Positions 26,041 to 36,130 are shown, numbered from the stretch's first letter. The stretch: 64,000 nucleotides of DNA from an uncultured Clostridia bacterium (GCA_947173485.1 CAMWFH010000007.1:1-64000); one strand, 5' to 3'. Program-made: numbers and translations. Notes: generated by a model not told the origin, from the letters alone.

Positions 26041-27069
26041 ATGCAAGACAAAGCCGCGAGCGGGACCTTGGCGCCAGAGGAGCCGGTCCTGGATATCCAA
26101 CATCTGACGGTCCACTACGTCCTGGAGGAGGAGACGGTGGAAGCGGTCAACGATATCTCCATCCGCCTGGAGAAGGGGCGGATCCTGGGCCTGGTGGGGG
26201 AGACCGGCGCCGGCAAGACCAGCACCGCCCTGGCGGCCCTGAACCTGATACCCGACCCGCCGGGGGTGATCCGGTCCGGGTCCGTCAAGGTCTGCGGCCG
26301 GGATATGCTGCGCATGAGCCAGCAGGAGCTGGAGCAGATCCGGGGCCGGGACGTGTCCATGATCTTCCAGGACCCCATGACCAGTCTGAACCCGGTGTTC
26401 ACCGTGGGGGAACAGATCGCCGAGAGCATCCGCCTCCACACCGACTGCACCGCCAGCGAGGCGATGGAGCGGGCGGGGGACATGCTGGAGCTGGTGGGCA
26501 TCCCCCGGGAGCGCGCCGGGGAGTATCCCCACCAGTTCTCCGGCGGCATGAAGCAGCGGGTGGTGATCGCCATCGCCCTGGCGTGCAGCCCCAAGGTCCT
26601 GCTGGCCGACGAGCCCACCACCGCCCTGGACGTGACCATCCAGGCCCAGGTGCTGGATATGATGATCGCCCTGAAGGAGAAGCTGGACACCGCCATGATC
26701 TTCATCACCCACGACCTGGGGGTGGTGGCGGAGATCTGCGACGAGGTGGCAGTGATGTACGCCGGCCGCGTCATCGAGCGGGGCACCCTGGACGATGTGT
26801 TCAATCATACCAAGCACCCCTACACCGAGGGCCTTTTCAACTCCCTGCCCGACATCCAGGACCGCACCGCCGCCCTGCGGCCCATCCCGGGCCTGATGCC
26901 GGACCCCACCCGGCTGCCCAAGGGCTGCGCCTTCGCCCCCAGGTGCCCCTACGCCAGTCCGGCCTGCATCGAGACGGTCCAGACCGAGCGGGCGTTCTCC
27001 GAGACCCATACCGTGATGTGTTCGGCCTATGAGGACCCGGCGTTCCATATCCGCCGGGAGGAGGTGTGA
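26041..27069 (+). CDS. dppD: Peptide ABC transporter ATPase, DppD type
   Basis: A 342-residue ATPase with Walker [13 protein letters not shown]-loop [11 protein letters not shown], signature [12 protein letters not shown], Walker [13 protein letters not shown] and the switch His in FITHDLGVV. The C-terminal extension has the oligopeptide-type motif [18 protein letters not shown], whose cysteines form a 4Fe-4S site in this family. It starts with 16 additional residues before the ABC core. Confidence 0.94.
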   Translation: MQDKAASGTLAPEEPVLDIQHLTVHYVLEEETVEAVNDISIRLEKGRILGLVGETGAGKTSTALAALNLIPDPPGVIRSGSVKVCGRDMLRMSQQELEQIRGRDVSMIFQDPMTSLNPVFTVGEQIAESIRLHTDCTASEAMERAGDMLELVGIPRERAGEYPHQFSGGMKQRVVIAIALACSPKVLLADEPTTALDVTIQAQVLDMMIALKEKLDTAMIFITHDLGVVAEICDEVAVMYAGRVIERGTLDDVFNHTKHPYTEGLFNSLPDIQDRTAALRPIPGLMPDPTRLPKGCAFAPRCPYASPACIETVQTERAFSETHTVMCSAYEDPAFHIRREEV

Positions 27070-27071
27070 CC

Positions 27072-28046
27072 ATGGCAGACAACATTCTGGAAGTACGGGA
27101 CCTGAAAAAGTACTTCAAGACCCCCCGGGGCCAGCTCCACGCGGTGGACGGGGTGTCCTTCTCCATCCAGCGGGGCCAGACCCTGGGCATCGTGGGGGAG
27201 TCCGGCTGCGGCAAGTCCACCACGGGCCGGTGCGTCCTGCGGCTCATCGAGCCCACCAGCGGCCAGGTGCTCTTCGACGGGGAGGACCTGCTCAGCCTCT
27301 CCTCCCGGGAGATGCGCCGGCGGCGGTGCGACCTCCAGATCATCTTCCAGGACCCCTTCTCCTCCTTAGACCCCCGGAACACGGTGATGCAGACCATCGC
27401 CGAGGGGGTGCGGATGCGGGGGAAGTATAAGACCCGCGCCCAGGTGGAGGGCCGGGTGCTGGAGCTGATGGAGACGGTGGGCCTGGCGGAGCGGCTGGTC
27501 AACAGCTACCCCCACGAGCTGGACGGCGGACGCCGCCAGCGCATCGGCATCGCCAGGGCCCTGGCGGTGGAGCCGAAGCTGATCGTGTGCGACGAGCCGG
27601 TGTCGGCCCTGGACGTGTCCATCCAGGCCCAGATCCTGAACCTGCTGAAGGATCTCCAGCGGCAGCTGGGGCTGACCTATATCTTCATCACCCACGACCT
27701 GGCGGTGGTGAACCACATCTCCGATGAGATCATGGTGATGTACCTGGGCCAGGTGGTGGAGAAGGCCCCCTCCGAGGAGTTGTTCCGCGCCCCCAGCCAC
27801 CCCTACACCAAGGCCCTCCTCTCCGCCATCCCCATCCCCAAGGTGGGCGGGGAGCGGAAGCGACGCATCCTCTTGAAGGGGGAGGTCAGCTCCCCCATCG
27901 AGCCGGGGGACGAGTGCCGGTTCGCCAAGCGGTGCGCCTATGCCGGCCAGGTATGCCGGGAGGGCTGCCCCGGCCTCCGGGAGCTGTCCGCGGGCCATGT
28001 GGCCGCCTGCCATAAGCTGGGCGCGGACGGGGAGATGGTCCCATGA
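27072..28046 (+). CDS. dppF: Peptide ABC transporter ATPase, DppF type
   Basis: Second ATPase, 324 residues: Walker A GESGCGKSTTG, Q-loop FQDPFSSLDPR, Walker B LIVCDEPVSALD, switch FITHDLAVV and the C-terminal cysteine motif ECRFAKRCAYAGQVC. The signature reads LDGGRRQRIGIA, with Asp replacing the usual first Ser. The ATG at 27072 follows GGAGGAGGTG; a GTG at 27066 that overlaps dppD is the alternative. Its TGA overlaps the peptidase start. Confidence 0.93.
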   Translation: MADNILEVRDLKKYFKTPRGQLHAVDGVSFSIQRGQTLGIVGESGCGKSTTGRCVLRLIEPTSGQVLFDGEDLLSLSSREMRRRRCDLQIIFQDPFSSLDPRNTVMQTIAEGVRMRGKYKTRAQVEGRVLELMETVGLAERLVNSYPHELDGGRRQRIGIARALAVEPKLIVCDEPVSALDVSIQAQILNLLKDLQRQLGLTYIFITHDLAVVNHISDEIMVMYLGQVVEKAPSEELFRAPSHPYTKALLSAIPIPKVGGERKRRILLKGEVSSPIEPGDECRFAKRCAYAGQVCREGCPGLRELSAGHVAACHKLGADGEMVP

Positions 28047-29176
28047 GGCGGCAGGAACTGCTGGCGTGGTGCGACGCCCATTTTAACGAGCAGTTCGCCC
28101 TGCTGCGCACCCTGGCGGCGATCCCCGCCCCCAGCCACCATGAGGAGCGCCGGGCGGCCTTCATCCTGGACTGGCTCCGGGCGAACGGCGGGACGGCGGC
28201 CTATATCGACCCGGCCTGCAACGTGGTGCTGCCCCTGGGCTGCGAGGGGCGGCGGGACATCCGGGTCTATATGGCCCATACCGACGTGGTGTTCCCGGAT
28301 ATGGACCCGCTGCCTGTCCATGAGGAGGACGGGCGGCTCTACGCCCCCGGCGTGGGGGACGACACCGCCAACGTCTCCGCCCTGCTGTTGTGCGCCAAGT
28401 TCCTGCTGGCCCACCCGCCGGCGGAGCCCATCCTGCTGGTGTGCAACAGCTGCGAGGAGGGCTTGGGGAACCTGAAGGGCGTGAAGCAGCTCATGAAGGA
28501 CTTCCAGGGTCGCATCCGGGAGGTGGTGTCCTTTGACGGACAGTATACCAGCCTGGTGGACCGGGCCGTGGGGTCCGAGCGGTGGTCCGTGGAGGTGACC
28601 GCCCAGGGGGGCCACTCCTACGGCGCCTTTGGCGCGGCCAACGCCATCGCCCAGCTGGCGGAGCTAATCGGCGCTCTCTACCGCCAGAGCGTCCCCCAGG
28701 CGGAGGGGCGAAAGACCACCTACAACGTGGGGACCATCTCCGGGGGGACCTCGGTCAACACCATCGCCCAGTCCGCGGAGATGACCTACGAGTACCGCTC
28801 GGACGATGCCGCCCTGCTGGCGGTCATGCGCCGCCGATTCGAGGAGGCGGTAGAGGCGGCGCGGGCCGCCGGGGTCCAGGTGGAGACGACCCTTCTGGGG
28901 GAGCGTCCCTGCGGCGGCAAGGTGCCCGCCGAAGCGGAGGAGACGCTGCTGGAGCGGTGCGCCGCCGCCATCACCGCCGTCACCGGCCAGCGCCCCGGAC
29001 GCCGCTCCTCCTCTACGGATGCCAATATCCCCCTGTCCCTGGGCATCCCGGCCACCACCTTCGGGCTGTACATCGGGGCTAAGTCCCACACCCGGGAGGA
29101 GTATATCGAGATCGACTCCCTGCGGACGGGGCTCAAGATCGGTCTGCTGCTGTGCGCCGGCGGGGCCGGGCTGTGA
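28043..29176 (+). CDS. M20-family metallopeptidase
   Basis: A 377-residue zinc-dependent peptidase/deacylase of the M20/PepT-DapE fold. Metal site motifs are [11 protein letters not shown] (His, Asp), [11 protein letters not shown] (bridging Asp) and [12 protein letters not shown] (catalytic Glu), with a later [12 protein letters not shown] segment and His in [11 protein letters not shown]. The inserted dimerisation domain spans about 190-290. ATGA overlap with dppF shows translational coupling, so it probably processes the imported ligand in the cytosol. It has no signal peptide. Confidence 0.9.
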   Translation: MRRQELLAWCDAHFNEQFALLRTLAAIPAPSHHEERRAAFILDWLRANGGTAAYIDPACNVVLPLGCEGRRDIRVYMAHTDVVFPDMDPLPVHEEDGRLYAPGVGDDTANVSALLLCAKFLLAHPPAEPILLVCNSCEEGLGNLKGVKQLMKDFQGRIREVVSFDGQYTSLVDRAVGSERWSVEVTAQGGHSYGAFGAANAIAQLAELIGALYRQSVPQAEGRKTTYNVGTISGGTSVNTIAQSAEMTYEYRSDDAALLAVMRRRFEEAVEAARAAGVQVETTLLGERPCGGKVPAEAEETLLERCAAAITAVTGQRPGRRSSSTDANIPLSLGIPATTFGLYIGAKSHTREEYIEIDSLRTGLKIGLLLCAGGAGL

Positions 29177-29196
29177 CCCCCTATCAGACAAGAGAA

Positions 29197-29231
29197 AGAC
29201 AGGCTGTCCTTCCGGGACGGCCTGTCTTTTT
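29197..29231 (+). terminator. Intrinsic terminator of the peptide importer operon
   Basis: AGACAGGCTGTCC (29197-29209) pairs with GGACGGCCTGTCT (29215-29227) with one wobble, TTCCG loop, then TTTTTG. Confidence 0.88.
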
Positions 29232-29337
29232 GCCTGGTGCGCTCTGGCCCTCCGAGATCCGCAGGGGCGCAATGGGTCACAGGACCATATGCACGATCTT
29301 TGCCTTGGCAGAGAGCGACTTACCGTCCATATACCCA

Positions 29338-29366
29338 TTGACACAGTATGTTTATAGGAATATACT
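29338..29366 (+). promoter_or_regulatory. Promoter of cysE with an embedded dyad
   Basis: TTGACA (29338-29343), 17-bp spacer, TATACT (29361-29366). CAGTAT at 29344 and ATACTG at 29362 form an inverted repeat running from the -35 into the -10, a possible operator for a CymR/Rrf2-like cysteine regulator. That regulator identity is inference. Confidence 0.7.
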
Positions 29367-29397
29367 GGACCATAAACAAAGAGCGAGGAGAGGACCC

Positions 29398-30036
29398 ATG
29401 ACCCGTTTAGGCGAATTGCTCCAGGCCTATCAGGCCCGCGACCCGGCGGCTCGGAGCCGTTTGGAGATACTGCTGCTCTACCCCGGTGTCCACGCCCTTC
29501 TCTTCCATCGGGTGAGCCACTGGCTGTGGGAGCGCGGCTTCCGCTTCTTGGCGCGGGCCAACTCCCAGCTGGCCCGCGCCCTTACCGGCATCGAGATCCA
29601 TCCCGGCGCCCAGATCGGAAGGAGGCTGGTCATCGACCACGGTATGGGCGTCGTCATCGGGGAGACGGCCCAGATCGGGGATGACTGCCTGCTCTACCAC
29701 GGCGTCACGCTGGGCGGCACCGGCAAGGACAGAGGGAAGCGGCACCCAACGATCGGCGACCATGTCCTGATCGCCTGCGGCGCAAAGATCCTGGGGCCCT
29801 TCCGGGTGGGAGACAACTCCCGGATCGCGGCGAACGCCGTCGTCCTGTCCGAGGTGCCGGCAAACGCCACCATGGTGGGAGCGCCGGCCCAGGCAGTCAG
29901 CGGCGAGAGGGCGCAGGGCGGCTATGTGGGCAGGGTGGATCAGATCGGCATCGTCGACCCGGCCCGGAAGAGGCTCCAGGAGCTGGAGCGGCGGATACAG
30001 CAGCTGGAAGAGGCTTTAGGGGAACGAGGCAGATAG
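29398..30036 (+). CDS. cysE: Serine O-acetyltransferase
   Basis: Makes O-acetylserine from serine and acetyl-CoA, the first step of cysteine synthesis. The 212-residue protein has a helical N-terminus and left-handed beta-helix hexapeptide repeats. It shows the CysE signatures [32 protein letters not shown] and [19 protein letters not shown], and a C-terminal coiled stretch. The ATG at 29398 follows GAGGAG and lies downstream of the promoter; the open frame from 29152 crosses a terminator and is rejected. The paired cysK follows after 148 bp. Confidence 0.93.
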   Translation: MTRLGELLQAYQARDPAARSRLEILLLYPGVHALLFHRVSHWLWERGFRFLARANSQLARALTGIEIHPGAQIGRRLVIDHGMGVVIGETAQIGDDCLLYHGVTLGGTGKDRGKRHPTIGDHVLIACGAKILGPFRVGDNSRIAANAVVLSEVPANATMVGAPAQAVSGERAQGGYVGRVDQIGIVDPARKRLQELERRIQQLEEALGERGR

Positions 30037-30184
30037 GAGGCTATGCTATGCGGTCGAGAGCTTTTGAGGGGCGCTGGCCCCAAAGGCGGCGGGCCGTCCT
30101 GCCCGTCCGGCGATGTAGACGCAGCGTCTGCGGAGACCGGGCGGTCAGGGCACTGCCCCAAACTATCGAAAGAAGGGATCCTCT

Positions 30185-31135
30185 ATGTCCAACATCTACA
30201 CCTCCGCCGATGAGCTGATCGGCGGCACACCCCTGCTGGAGCTGACCCGCATCGAAAGGGACGCAGGGCTGAAGGCCCGCATCCTGGCCAAGCTGGAGTG
30301 CTCCAACCCCGCCGGCAGTGTGAAGGACCGCATCGCCAAGGCTATGCTCGATGAGGCGGAGAAGAGCGGGATGCTGACGCCGGACAGCGTCATCATCGAG
30401 CCGACCTCGGGCAACACTGGGATCGGGCTGGCCAGCGCCGCCGCCGCCAGAGGGTACCGCCTCATCCTCACCATGCCCGAGACCATGAGCGTGGAGCGGC
30501 GGCAGATCCTGGCGGCCTACGGCGCCGAGCTGGTCCTCACCAAGGGGAGCGAGGGGATGAAGGGAGCCATCGCCAAGGCCCGGGAACTGGCGGAGACCAT
30601 CCCCCACAGTTTCCTGCCCGGTCAGTTCGATAACCCCGCCAACCCCGCCGCCCACTATGCCGCCACCGGCCCGGAGATCTGGCGGGACACCGGCGGAGAG
30701 GTGGATCTCTTCGTAGCGGGCGTAGGTACCGGCGGCACCATCACCGGCGTGGGCAGATACCTTAAGGAGCGCCGCCCGGAGGTGAAGGTGGTGGCAGTGG
30801 AGCCTGCCGGCTCCCCGGTCCTCAGCCAGGGCAGGGCGGGGGCGCATAAGATCCAGGGCATCGGCGCCGGCTTCGTCCCCGCCGTGCTGGACACGGCTGT
30901 CTATGACGAGATCATCGCCGTGACCGATGAGGACGCCTTTGCCGGCGGGCGGCTCATGGGGCGAAAGGAGGGCGTGCTGGTAGGCATCTCCTCCGGGGCG
31001 GCCCTCCACGCCGCCATCGCTCTCGCCAAGCGCGGGGAGAACGAGGGCAAGACCATCGTAGCGCTGCTGCCGGACACCGGCGACCGCTATCTTTCCACGC
31101 CGCTGTTCCAGGACCACGCCGGTCCGGCGCGGTGA
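30185..31135 (+). CDS. cysK: Cysteine synthase (O-acetylserine sulfhydrylase)
   Basis: PLP enzyme that makes cysteine from O-acetylserine and sulfide. The 316-residue protein has the PLP-lysine motif [17 protein letters not shown] (Lys near 46), the substrate loop [11 protein letters not shown], the phosphate-binding [14 protein letters not shown] and [12 protein letters not shown]. Length and motifs are standard. The 148-bp cysE-cysK gap has stem-loops in a GC-rich stretch but no promoter that I can support, so cotranscription is likely. Confidence 0.95.
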   Translation: MSNIYTSADELIGGTPLLELTRIERDAGLKARILAKLECSNPAGSVKDRIAKAMLDEAEKSGMLTPDSVIIEPTSGNTGIGLASAAAARGYRLILTMPETMSVERRQILAAYGAELVLTKGSEGMKGAIAKARELAETIPHSFLPGQFDNPANPAAHYAATGPEIWRDTGGEVDLFVAGVGTGGTITGVGRYLKERRPEVKVVAVEPAGSPVLSQGRAGAHKIQGIGAGFVPAVLDTAVYDEIIAVTDEDAFAGGRLMGRKEGVLVGISSGAALHAAIALAKRGENEGKTIVALLPDTGDRYLSTPLFQDHAGPAR

Positions 31136-31230
31136 GCGGCGGCTCAGATCGTTCCCCTATTTGGGATATGCCGCCCTGCCATGGCCCAGGGTGTTCGGCG
31201 CTAGGGGCCTCCTGCCGCAGGATCCATCCA

Positions 31231-31260
31231 TTGACAAGGCGGAAGGGCAGAGGGTATAAT
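31231..31260 (+). promoter_or_regulatory. Promoter of the aconitase operon
   Basis: TTGACA (31231-31236), 18-bp spacer, TATAAT (31255-31260), 78 bp before the first aconitase start. Both hexamers match consensus. The remaining 5' gap (31136-31230) shows no further feature. Confidence 0.75.
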
Positions 31261-31338
31261 AAATGTGAGAGATGTGGGGACATTCTCAACAAATGACAGG
31301 CGGGGCCCTCCCTGCCTGTCCATATAGGAGTAACGATC

Positions 31339-33252
31339 ATGAGCAAGACGTTGACGGAACAGATCTTGGACCAGCACAGGAGCAGCGGCGGCTATTGCCC
31401 GGATCATACCCTGGTGCATGACCTGTCGGGCCTGCTGGCGTTCATGGGCTTTGAGGCCATGGACCTGCCGGGCATCGGCGTGGAGAAGGCGTTCGTCTTC
31501 ACCGATCATGACCTGACTGGGATGTCCCCATCCACTGCGGCGGACCAGGCCTATCTGCGCAGCTGTGCCCGCCGGTTCGGCGCGGTCTACGCCCCGCCGG
31601 GCAGCGGCATCTGCCACAGCCTCTACTACCACCGTTTCGCCCGTCCCGGCCTGCTGCTGGCCGGGGCGGACAGCCATACGGCGACCGCCGGCGCGGTGGG
31701 GATGCTGGGCGTGGGCATGGGCGGTATGGATATCGCGGTGGCTATGAGCGGCGACAGGGTCCACTTCCCGTCGCCGAAGGTGGTGGAGGTGCGCCTGACA
31801 GGGGCCCTTCGCCCAGGGGCCAGCGCCAAGGACGCCGCCCTGACCCTTCTGGGCCGCTTGGGGGTCAAGGGCCTGCTGGGGGCCGTGGCGGAGTACACCG
31901 GTCCGGGGGTGGAGGGCCTGTCGGTCCACCAGCGGGCCACCTTCTGCAACATGGGCGCCGAGGCCGGCGCCACCAGTTCCCTTTTCCCCTCTGACAGCCA
32001 GACCCTGGCTTTCCTCCGGCAGCAGGGCCGGGAGGGGGACTACCGCCCCATGGCCCCGGAGGCGGGGGCGGTGTATGACAGGACCATCTCCCTGGAGCTG
32101 GGGGAGGTGGAGCCGGCGGCGGCCTGCCCCGGCCAGCCGGACCGGGTCCGGCCGGTCCGGGAGCTGAGCGGGGTGCGGCCCGTCCAGGTCGTCATCGGCA
32201 GCTGTACCAACGGTTCCTACTTCGACCTGGCCCGCGCCGCCGCCGTACTGCAGGGCCGCCGTGTGGCGGTGGACACCCTCCTTGCCTGCGGCAGCCGGGA
32301 CGTACTGCGCCAGCTGGAGCGGTACGGGTGGCTGCGGGTCTATCTGGAGGCGGGGGTGCGCCTGCTGGACTGCGGCTGCGGGCCCTGCATGGGCATTGGA
32401 CAGATGCCCCGGCCCGGCGCGGTGGTGCTGCGCAGCACCAACCGGAACTATCCGGGCCGGTCCGGCACCGCCGATGCGGAGATGTACCTCTGCGGGGCGG
32501 AGACTGCCACCGCCAGTGCGGTGACAGGCCATCTGACAGCGATGGAGGCGCTGCTGGACCCCGCCGCCCTGGCGGGTGTGGGGCTGGAGCCGCCGCTGCC
32601 GCCGGAGGACCTTTTCCAGGTATACCATCCAACGGATGTGCCCTTGGAGCGGGGGAGCAGCATCAAGCCGCTGCCGGTGAAGGCGCCGCCTGGGGCGGAT
32701 ATCGCTGGCCCGGTGTCCCTGAAGCTGGGGGACGGGGTGTCCACCGATGATATCGTCCCCCCCAGGGCGGAGGTCCTGACCTTGCGGCCTAACATCCCGG
32801 CGCTGTCGGCCCACCTCTTCGCCAGCCTGGACCCGGACTTTCCCCGGCGGGCCAAGGCGATGGGCACCAGCTTCCTGGTGGCGGGGGAGAACTACGCCCA
32901 GGGCTCCAGCCGGGAGCACGCCGCCATCGGGTGTATGTACCTGGGGGTGGAGGCGGTGCTGGCCTGCTCCATCCATCGGATCCACCGGGCCAACCTGATC
33001 AATTTCGGCATACTGCCCCTGCTCTTCGCCGATTCGGCAGACCGGGACCAGATCGAGGCGGGGGACGAGCTGTGCCTGCCCTCGGTGCGGGCGCAGCTGG
33101 ACCAGGGGCCCCTGGTGCGCATCGAGAACAGGAGCCACCGCCGGACGATCTGGGCCCGCGCGGAGCTGACGGCCCGGGAGCGGGCGGTCTGGGAGGCCGG
33201 CGGGCTGGTCCCCTATGTCTCCCAGAGGCGGAAGGGGGGCGCGGCGGGATGA
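31339..33252 (+). CDS. Aconitase-family hydratase 1
   Basis: A 637-residue 4Fe-4S hydro-lyase of the aconitase/isopropylmalate isomerase superfamily with catalytic and swivel domains fused. Cluster cysteines are in VIGSCTNGSYFDL and LDCGCGPCMGIGQ; substrate residues are in FTDHDLTGM, LLAGADSHTATAG and the swivel motifs GDGVSTDDIVPP, VAGENYAQGSSREHAA. It thus interconverts 2-hydroxy and unsaturated tri- or dicarboxylates. It departs from paralog 2 in the N-terminal DHD (versus DHN) and GADSHT (versus GNDSHT) motifs, so substrates may differ. It is first in an operon with a second aconitase and a LysR regulator. Confidence 0.9.
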   Translation: MSKTLTEQILDQHRSSGGYCPDHTLVHDLSGLLAFMGFEAMDLPGIGVEKAFVFTDHDLTGMSPSTAADQAYLRSCARRFGAVYAPPGSGICHSLYYHRFARPGLLLAGADSHTATAGAVGMLGVGMGGMDIAVAMSGDRVHFPSPKVVEVRLTGALRPGASAKDAALTLLGRLGVKGLLGAVAEYTGPGVEGLSVHQRATFCNMGAEAGATSSLFPSDSQTLAFLRQQGREGDYRPMAPEAGAVYDRTISLELGEVEPAAACPGQPDRVRPVRELSGVRPVQVVIGSCTNGSYFDLARAAAVLQGRRVAVDTLLACGSRDVLRQLERYGWLRVYLEAGVRLLDCGCGPCMGIGQMPRPGAVVLRSTNRNYPGRSGTADAEMYLCGAETATASAVTGHLTAMEALLDPAALAGVGLEPPLPPEDLFQVYHPTDVPLERGSSIKPLPVKAPPGADIAGPVSLKLGDGVSTDDIVPPRAEVLTLRPNIPALSAHLFASLDPDFPRRAKAMGTSFLVAGENYAQGSSREHAAIGCMYLGVEAVLACSIHRIHRANLINFGILPLLFADSADRDQIEAGDELCLPSVRAQLDQGPLVRIENRSHRRTIWARAELTARERAVWEAGGLVPYVSQRRKGGAAG

Positions 33253-35189
33253 ACTTGACGCGCCAGCTGATCGGCAGCCACCTGCTGTCCGGCACTATGA
33301 CACCAGGGGAGGAGATCGCCCTTCAGATCGACCAGACCCTGACCCAGGATGCCCTGGGGATGCTGTGCTATATCGCCCTGGAGGGGATGGGCATCGACCG
33401 GGTCAGGACCAGCCTCTCTGTCAGCTACCTGGACCACAACATGGTCTATATGGACTACAAGAACCCGGACGACCACGGCTATCTCCAGTCCATCGCCCGG
33501 CGATACGGCCTGGTCCTCTCCCGAGCCGGCAACGGCATCTGCCATCTGGTCCACATAGGCCGCTTCTCCCAGCCGGGGGCCACCCTGCTGGGCAACGACA
33601 GCCACACCCCCTCCGCCGGCGCGGCCTGTATGCTGGGCATCGGCGCGGGAGGGCTGGACGTGGCGGCGGCTATGGCGGGCATCCCCCTCCGGCTGCGGAT
33701 GCCGGAGGTGGTGGAGGTGCGCCTGACGGGGGCCCTTCGCCCCGGCGTCAGCGCCAAGGACGCCGCGCTGTGGCTGGTGGGCCAGATCGGTGTGGCCGGA
33801 GGCCGGGGGAAGATCTTAGAATACACCGGCGATGGCGCCGCCTCCCTCACGGTCCCCCAGCGGATGACCCTGGCCAATATGGGCGCGGAGACCGGGGCCA
33901 CGTCCTCCCTCTTCCCAGCGGACGGGATGCTCCGCCGGTTCCTGACGGCCCATGGCCGGGCGGCGGACTACCGCCCCCTGGCAGCGGCGCCGGGGTGCAG
34001 CTATGACGGGCTCCTCCGATGCGACCTCTCGGCCATCGAGCCTATGACAGCCCTGCCCCACCAGCCGGACCGGGCCTGTCCGGTGACGGAGGCGGGGGAG
34101 GTGCCGGTGGACCAGGTGTTCATCGGCAGCTGCACCAACAGCTCCTATGCCGACCTCCGCCGGGCCGCCCTGGTGCTGGAGGGACATACGGTCCACCCCC
34201 GGGTGAGCCTGGTGGTCAGCCCTGGCTCCCGGCAGGTCCTCCGGCACCTTTTGGCGGACGGAAGCATGGATATTTTCGTCAAGGCCGGGGCCCGCATCCT
34301 GGAGTGCGGCTGCGGGCCCTGTGTGGGCATGGGACAGGCGGTGCGGACCGGCGGCGTCTCCGTGCGCACCTCCAACCGCAACTTCAAGGGCCGCTGCGGC
34401 ACTGCCGATTCCAGCGTCTATCTGGCCTCACCGGAGACCGCCGCGGCCTGCGCGGTGCTGGGCCGGCTGGGCCGGGCGGAGGAGGTGGCGGACACGGCGC
34501 GCCTGGCAGCGGCAGAGGAGCCGGCGGCCTATCTCCAGGATGACGGGATGTTCCTCTTCCCGCCGGCAGACGGGCGGGACACCCAGATCCTGCGGGGGCC
34601 CAACATCCGGCCCATGCCCTCCTTTGCGCCGCTGCCGGCATCGATCGAGGCGGCCGTCGTCCTCCGGCTGGGGGACGATGTGTCCACCGATGAGATCGCC
34701 CCGGCGGGCCCGGCCTTCGCGGCGCTGCGGGCCAATATCCCCGAGGCGGCCAAGTCGGCCTTCGTCCGGCTGGACCCGGACTTTCCGGTCAGAGCCCAGG
34801 CGGCGGGGCAGTCGGTGCTGGTGGCAGGGGAGAACTACGGCCAGGGCTCCAGCCGGGAGCACGCCGCCGTCCTGCCCCGCTATCTGGGGGTACGGGCGGT
34901 CCTGGCCAAGAGCATCGCCCGCATCCACCGGACCAACCTCATCAACTTTGGCATCCTCCCCCTGCGCTTTGCCGGCGGGGCCGGCTATGACAGCATCTCC
35001 CAAGGGGATATCCTCCTTCTGGAGGATCTGCCGAGAGCCCTGGAGACCGGACAGGTCCCCTTCCGAGATCTGACCACTGGACAGACGGGCGTCCTCCTGC
35101 TGGAGGTCACGGAGCGGGAGGCGGCCATCCTTCGTGCCGGCGGCATTTTGAATGCCATCGCCGCCGGGGAGGGCGGACCATGCAGCTGA
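33249..35189 (+). CDS. Aconitase-family hydratase 2 (tandem paralog)
   Basis: A 646-residue fused aconitase with cluster cysteines in FIGSCTNSSYADL and LECGCGPCVGMGQ, substrate motifs SYLDHNMVYMDYKNPDDHGY and LLGNDSHTPSAG, and swivel motifs GDDVSTDEIAPAG and VAGENYGQGSSREHAA. These look more canonical than in paralog 1, so this is the better candidate for ordinary citrate/isocitrate aconitase. The ATG at 33249 overlaps the preceding stop (ATGA). Long DNA stretches near 31779-31840 and 33706-33767 are almost identical, which points to duplication. The end overlaps the LysR gene by 10 bp. Confidence 0.92.
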   Translation: MNLTRQLIGSHLLSGTMTPGEEIALQIDQTLTQDALGMLCYIALEGMGIDRVRTSLSVSYLDHNMVYMDYKNPDDHGYLQSIARRYGLVLSRAGNGICHLVHIGRFSQPGATLLGNDSHTPSAGAACMLGIGAGGLDVAAAMAGIPLRLRMPEVVEVRLTGALRPGVSAKDAALWLVGQIGVAGGRGKILEYTGDGAASLTVPQRMTLANMGAETGATSSLFPADGMLRRFLTAHGRAADYRPLAAAPGCSYDGLLRCDLSAIEPMTALPHQPDRACPVTEAGEVPVDQVFIGSCTNSSYADLRRAALVLEGHTVHPRVSLVVSPGSRQVLRHLLADGSMDIFVKAGARILECGCGPCVGMGQAVRTGGVSVRTSNRNFKGRCGTADSSVYLASPETAAACAVLGRLGRAEEVADTARLAAAEEPAAYLQDDGMFLFPPADGRDTQILRGPNIRPMPSFAPLPASIEAAVVLRLGDDVSTDEIAPAGPAFAALRANIPEAAKSAFVRLDPDFPVRAQAAGQSVLVAGENYGQGSSREHAAVLPRYLGVRAVLAKSIARIHRTNLINFGILPLRFAGGAGYDSISQGDILLLEDLPRALETGQVPFRDLTTGQTGVLLLEVTEREAAILRAGGILNAIAAGEGGPCS

Positions 35190-36091
35190 CCACGATCCGC
35201 TATGTGGTGATGGTGGCGGAGACCGGCAGCTTCACGAAAGCGGCGGAGCTGCTCTATGTGAGCCAGCCGGCCCTGAGCCAAGCCATCGCCCGTCTGGAGC
35301 AGGAGCTGAAGGTCCAGGTCTTTTACCGGGAGCATGGAGCGGTCACCCCCACGCCGGCGGGCCAGATCATCGTCCAGGAGGGCAAGAAGATCCTGGCACT
35401 GGAGAAGGACATCCTCCGGCGGGTGGACGAGCTGCGCCAGTCGGGGGTGGGCAGTTTGGTCCTGGGGGGCGCGCCGTCCTATCAGCGCTACTACCTGAGC
35501 CGGGTGATCTCCCTTTTCCAGAGTCAGTACCCCTATGTGCAGATCACCCTGCGGGAGAGCTACAGCAACCTCCTCTGCGATGACCTCCTCAAGGGCACCG
35601 TGGACATCGCTCTGATCAGCGATCCCATACCGCCAGGCATCGAGGCCGTTCCTGTCTTTGACGAGGAGATCTTCCTGGCCCTGCCGCCGGACCACCCTCT
35701 GGTGGAGCAGCTGCCTAAGGAGGGCACGCCCTATCCGGTGGCAGATCTGGCCATATGCCGGGACGAGTCCTTCATCACCTACCGCCCCGGCCGGCGCATC
35801 ACTGATGTGCTGATCCGGGAGACGAAGCGCAGCGGCTTTACCCCCAAGATCCTCACCGAGAGCGCCAGCACCGAGAGCGCCAACGCTATGATCCAGCAGG
35901 GCTTCGGCGTGGGGCTGGTGCCGTCTGTCACGGTGGAGCTGTGTCCAGCCTGCCGCCACGCCCGCTACTACCGCCTGCGGCCCGAGGGGCTGATGCGGCA
36001 GTTCTGGCTGGCCCGCCGGGCGGGAGCCTACACCAGCCAGGCCCAGCGCGCCTTTTTTGAGGTGGCCAGCCGGCTGGATCAGAAGAAATGA
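35180..36091 (+). CDS. LysR-type regulator of the carboxylate locus
   Basis: A 303-residue LysR protein with N-terminal helix-turn-helix (TIRYVVMVAETGSFTKAAEL, LYVSQPALSQAIARLEQELK) and an effector domain (VLGGAPSYQRYYLS onwards). It overlaps the aconitase operon end and lies immediately upstream of the transporter operon, so it can couple both. LysR proteins commonly sense the imported acid or a downstream intermediate. The tctC upstream region (36.2-36.4 kb) contains repeated ATACATCC units that might be its binding sites. Confidence 0.9.
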   Translation: MQLTTIRYVVMVAETGSFTKAAELLYVSQPALSQAIARLEQELKVQVFYREHGAVTPTPAGQIIVQEGKKILALEKDILRRVDELRQSGVGSLVLGGAPSYQRYYLSRVISLFQSQYPYVQITLRESYSNLLCDDLLKGTVDIALISDPIPPGIEAVPVFDEEIFLALPPDHPLVEQLPKEGTPYPVADLAICRDESFITYRPGRRITDVLIRETKRSGFTPKILTESASTESANAMIQQGFGVGLVPSVTVELCPACRHARYYRLRPEGLMRQFWLARRAGAYTSQAQRAFFEVASRLDQKK

Positions 36092-36096
36092 ACGTG

Positions 36097-36130
36097 CGGG
36101 AGCCGGACAAGATGTCCGGCTCCCGTTGGC
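36097..36130 (+). terminator. Hairpin after the LysR gene, probable terminator
   Basis: A 13-bp perfect stem CGGGAGCCGGACA (36097-36109) / TGTCCGGCTCCCG (36113-36125) with AGA loop, followed only by TTGGCTATT. It probably separates the aconitase-lysR and transporter transcripts, with partial efficiency. Confidence 0.6.

Noticed and set aside
31201..33138. 645-residue minus-strand frame opposite aconitase 1
   Set aside because: Antisense shadow; aconitase on the plus strand has all family motifs.
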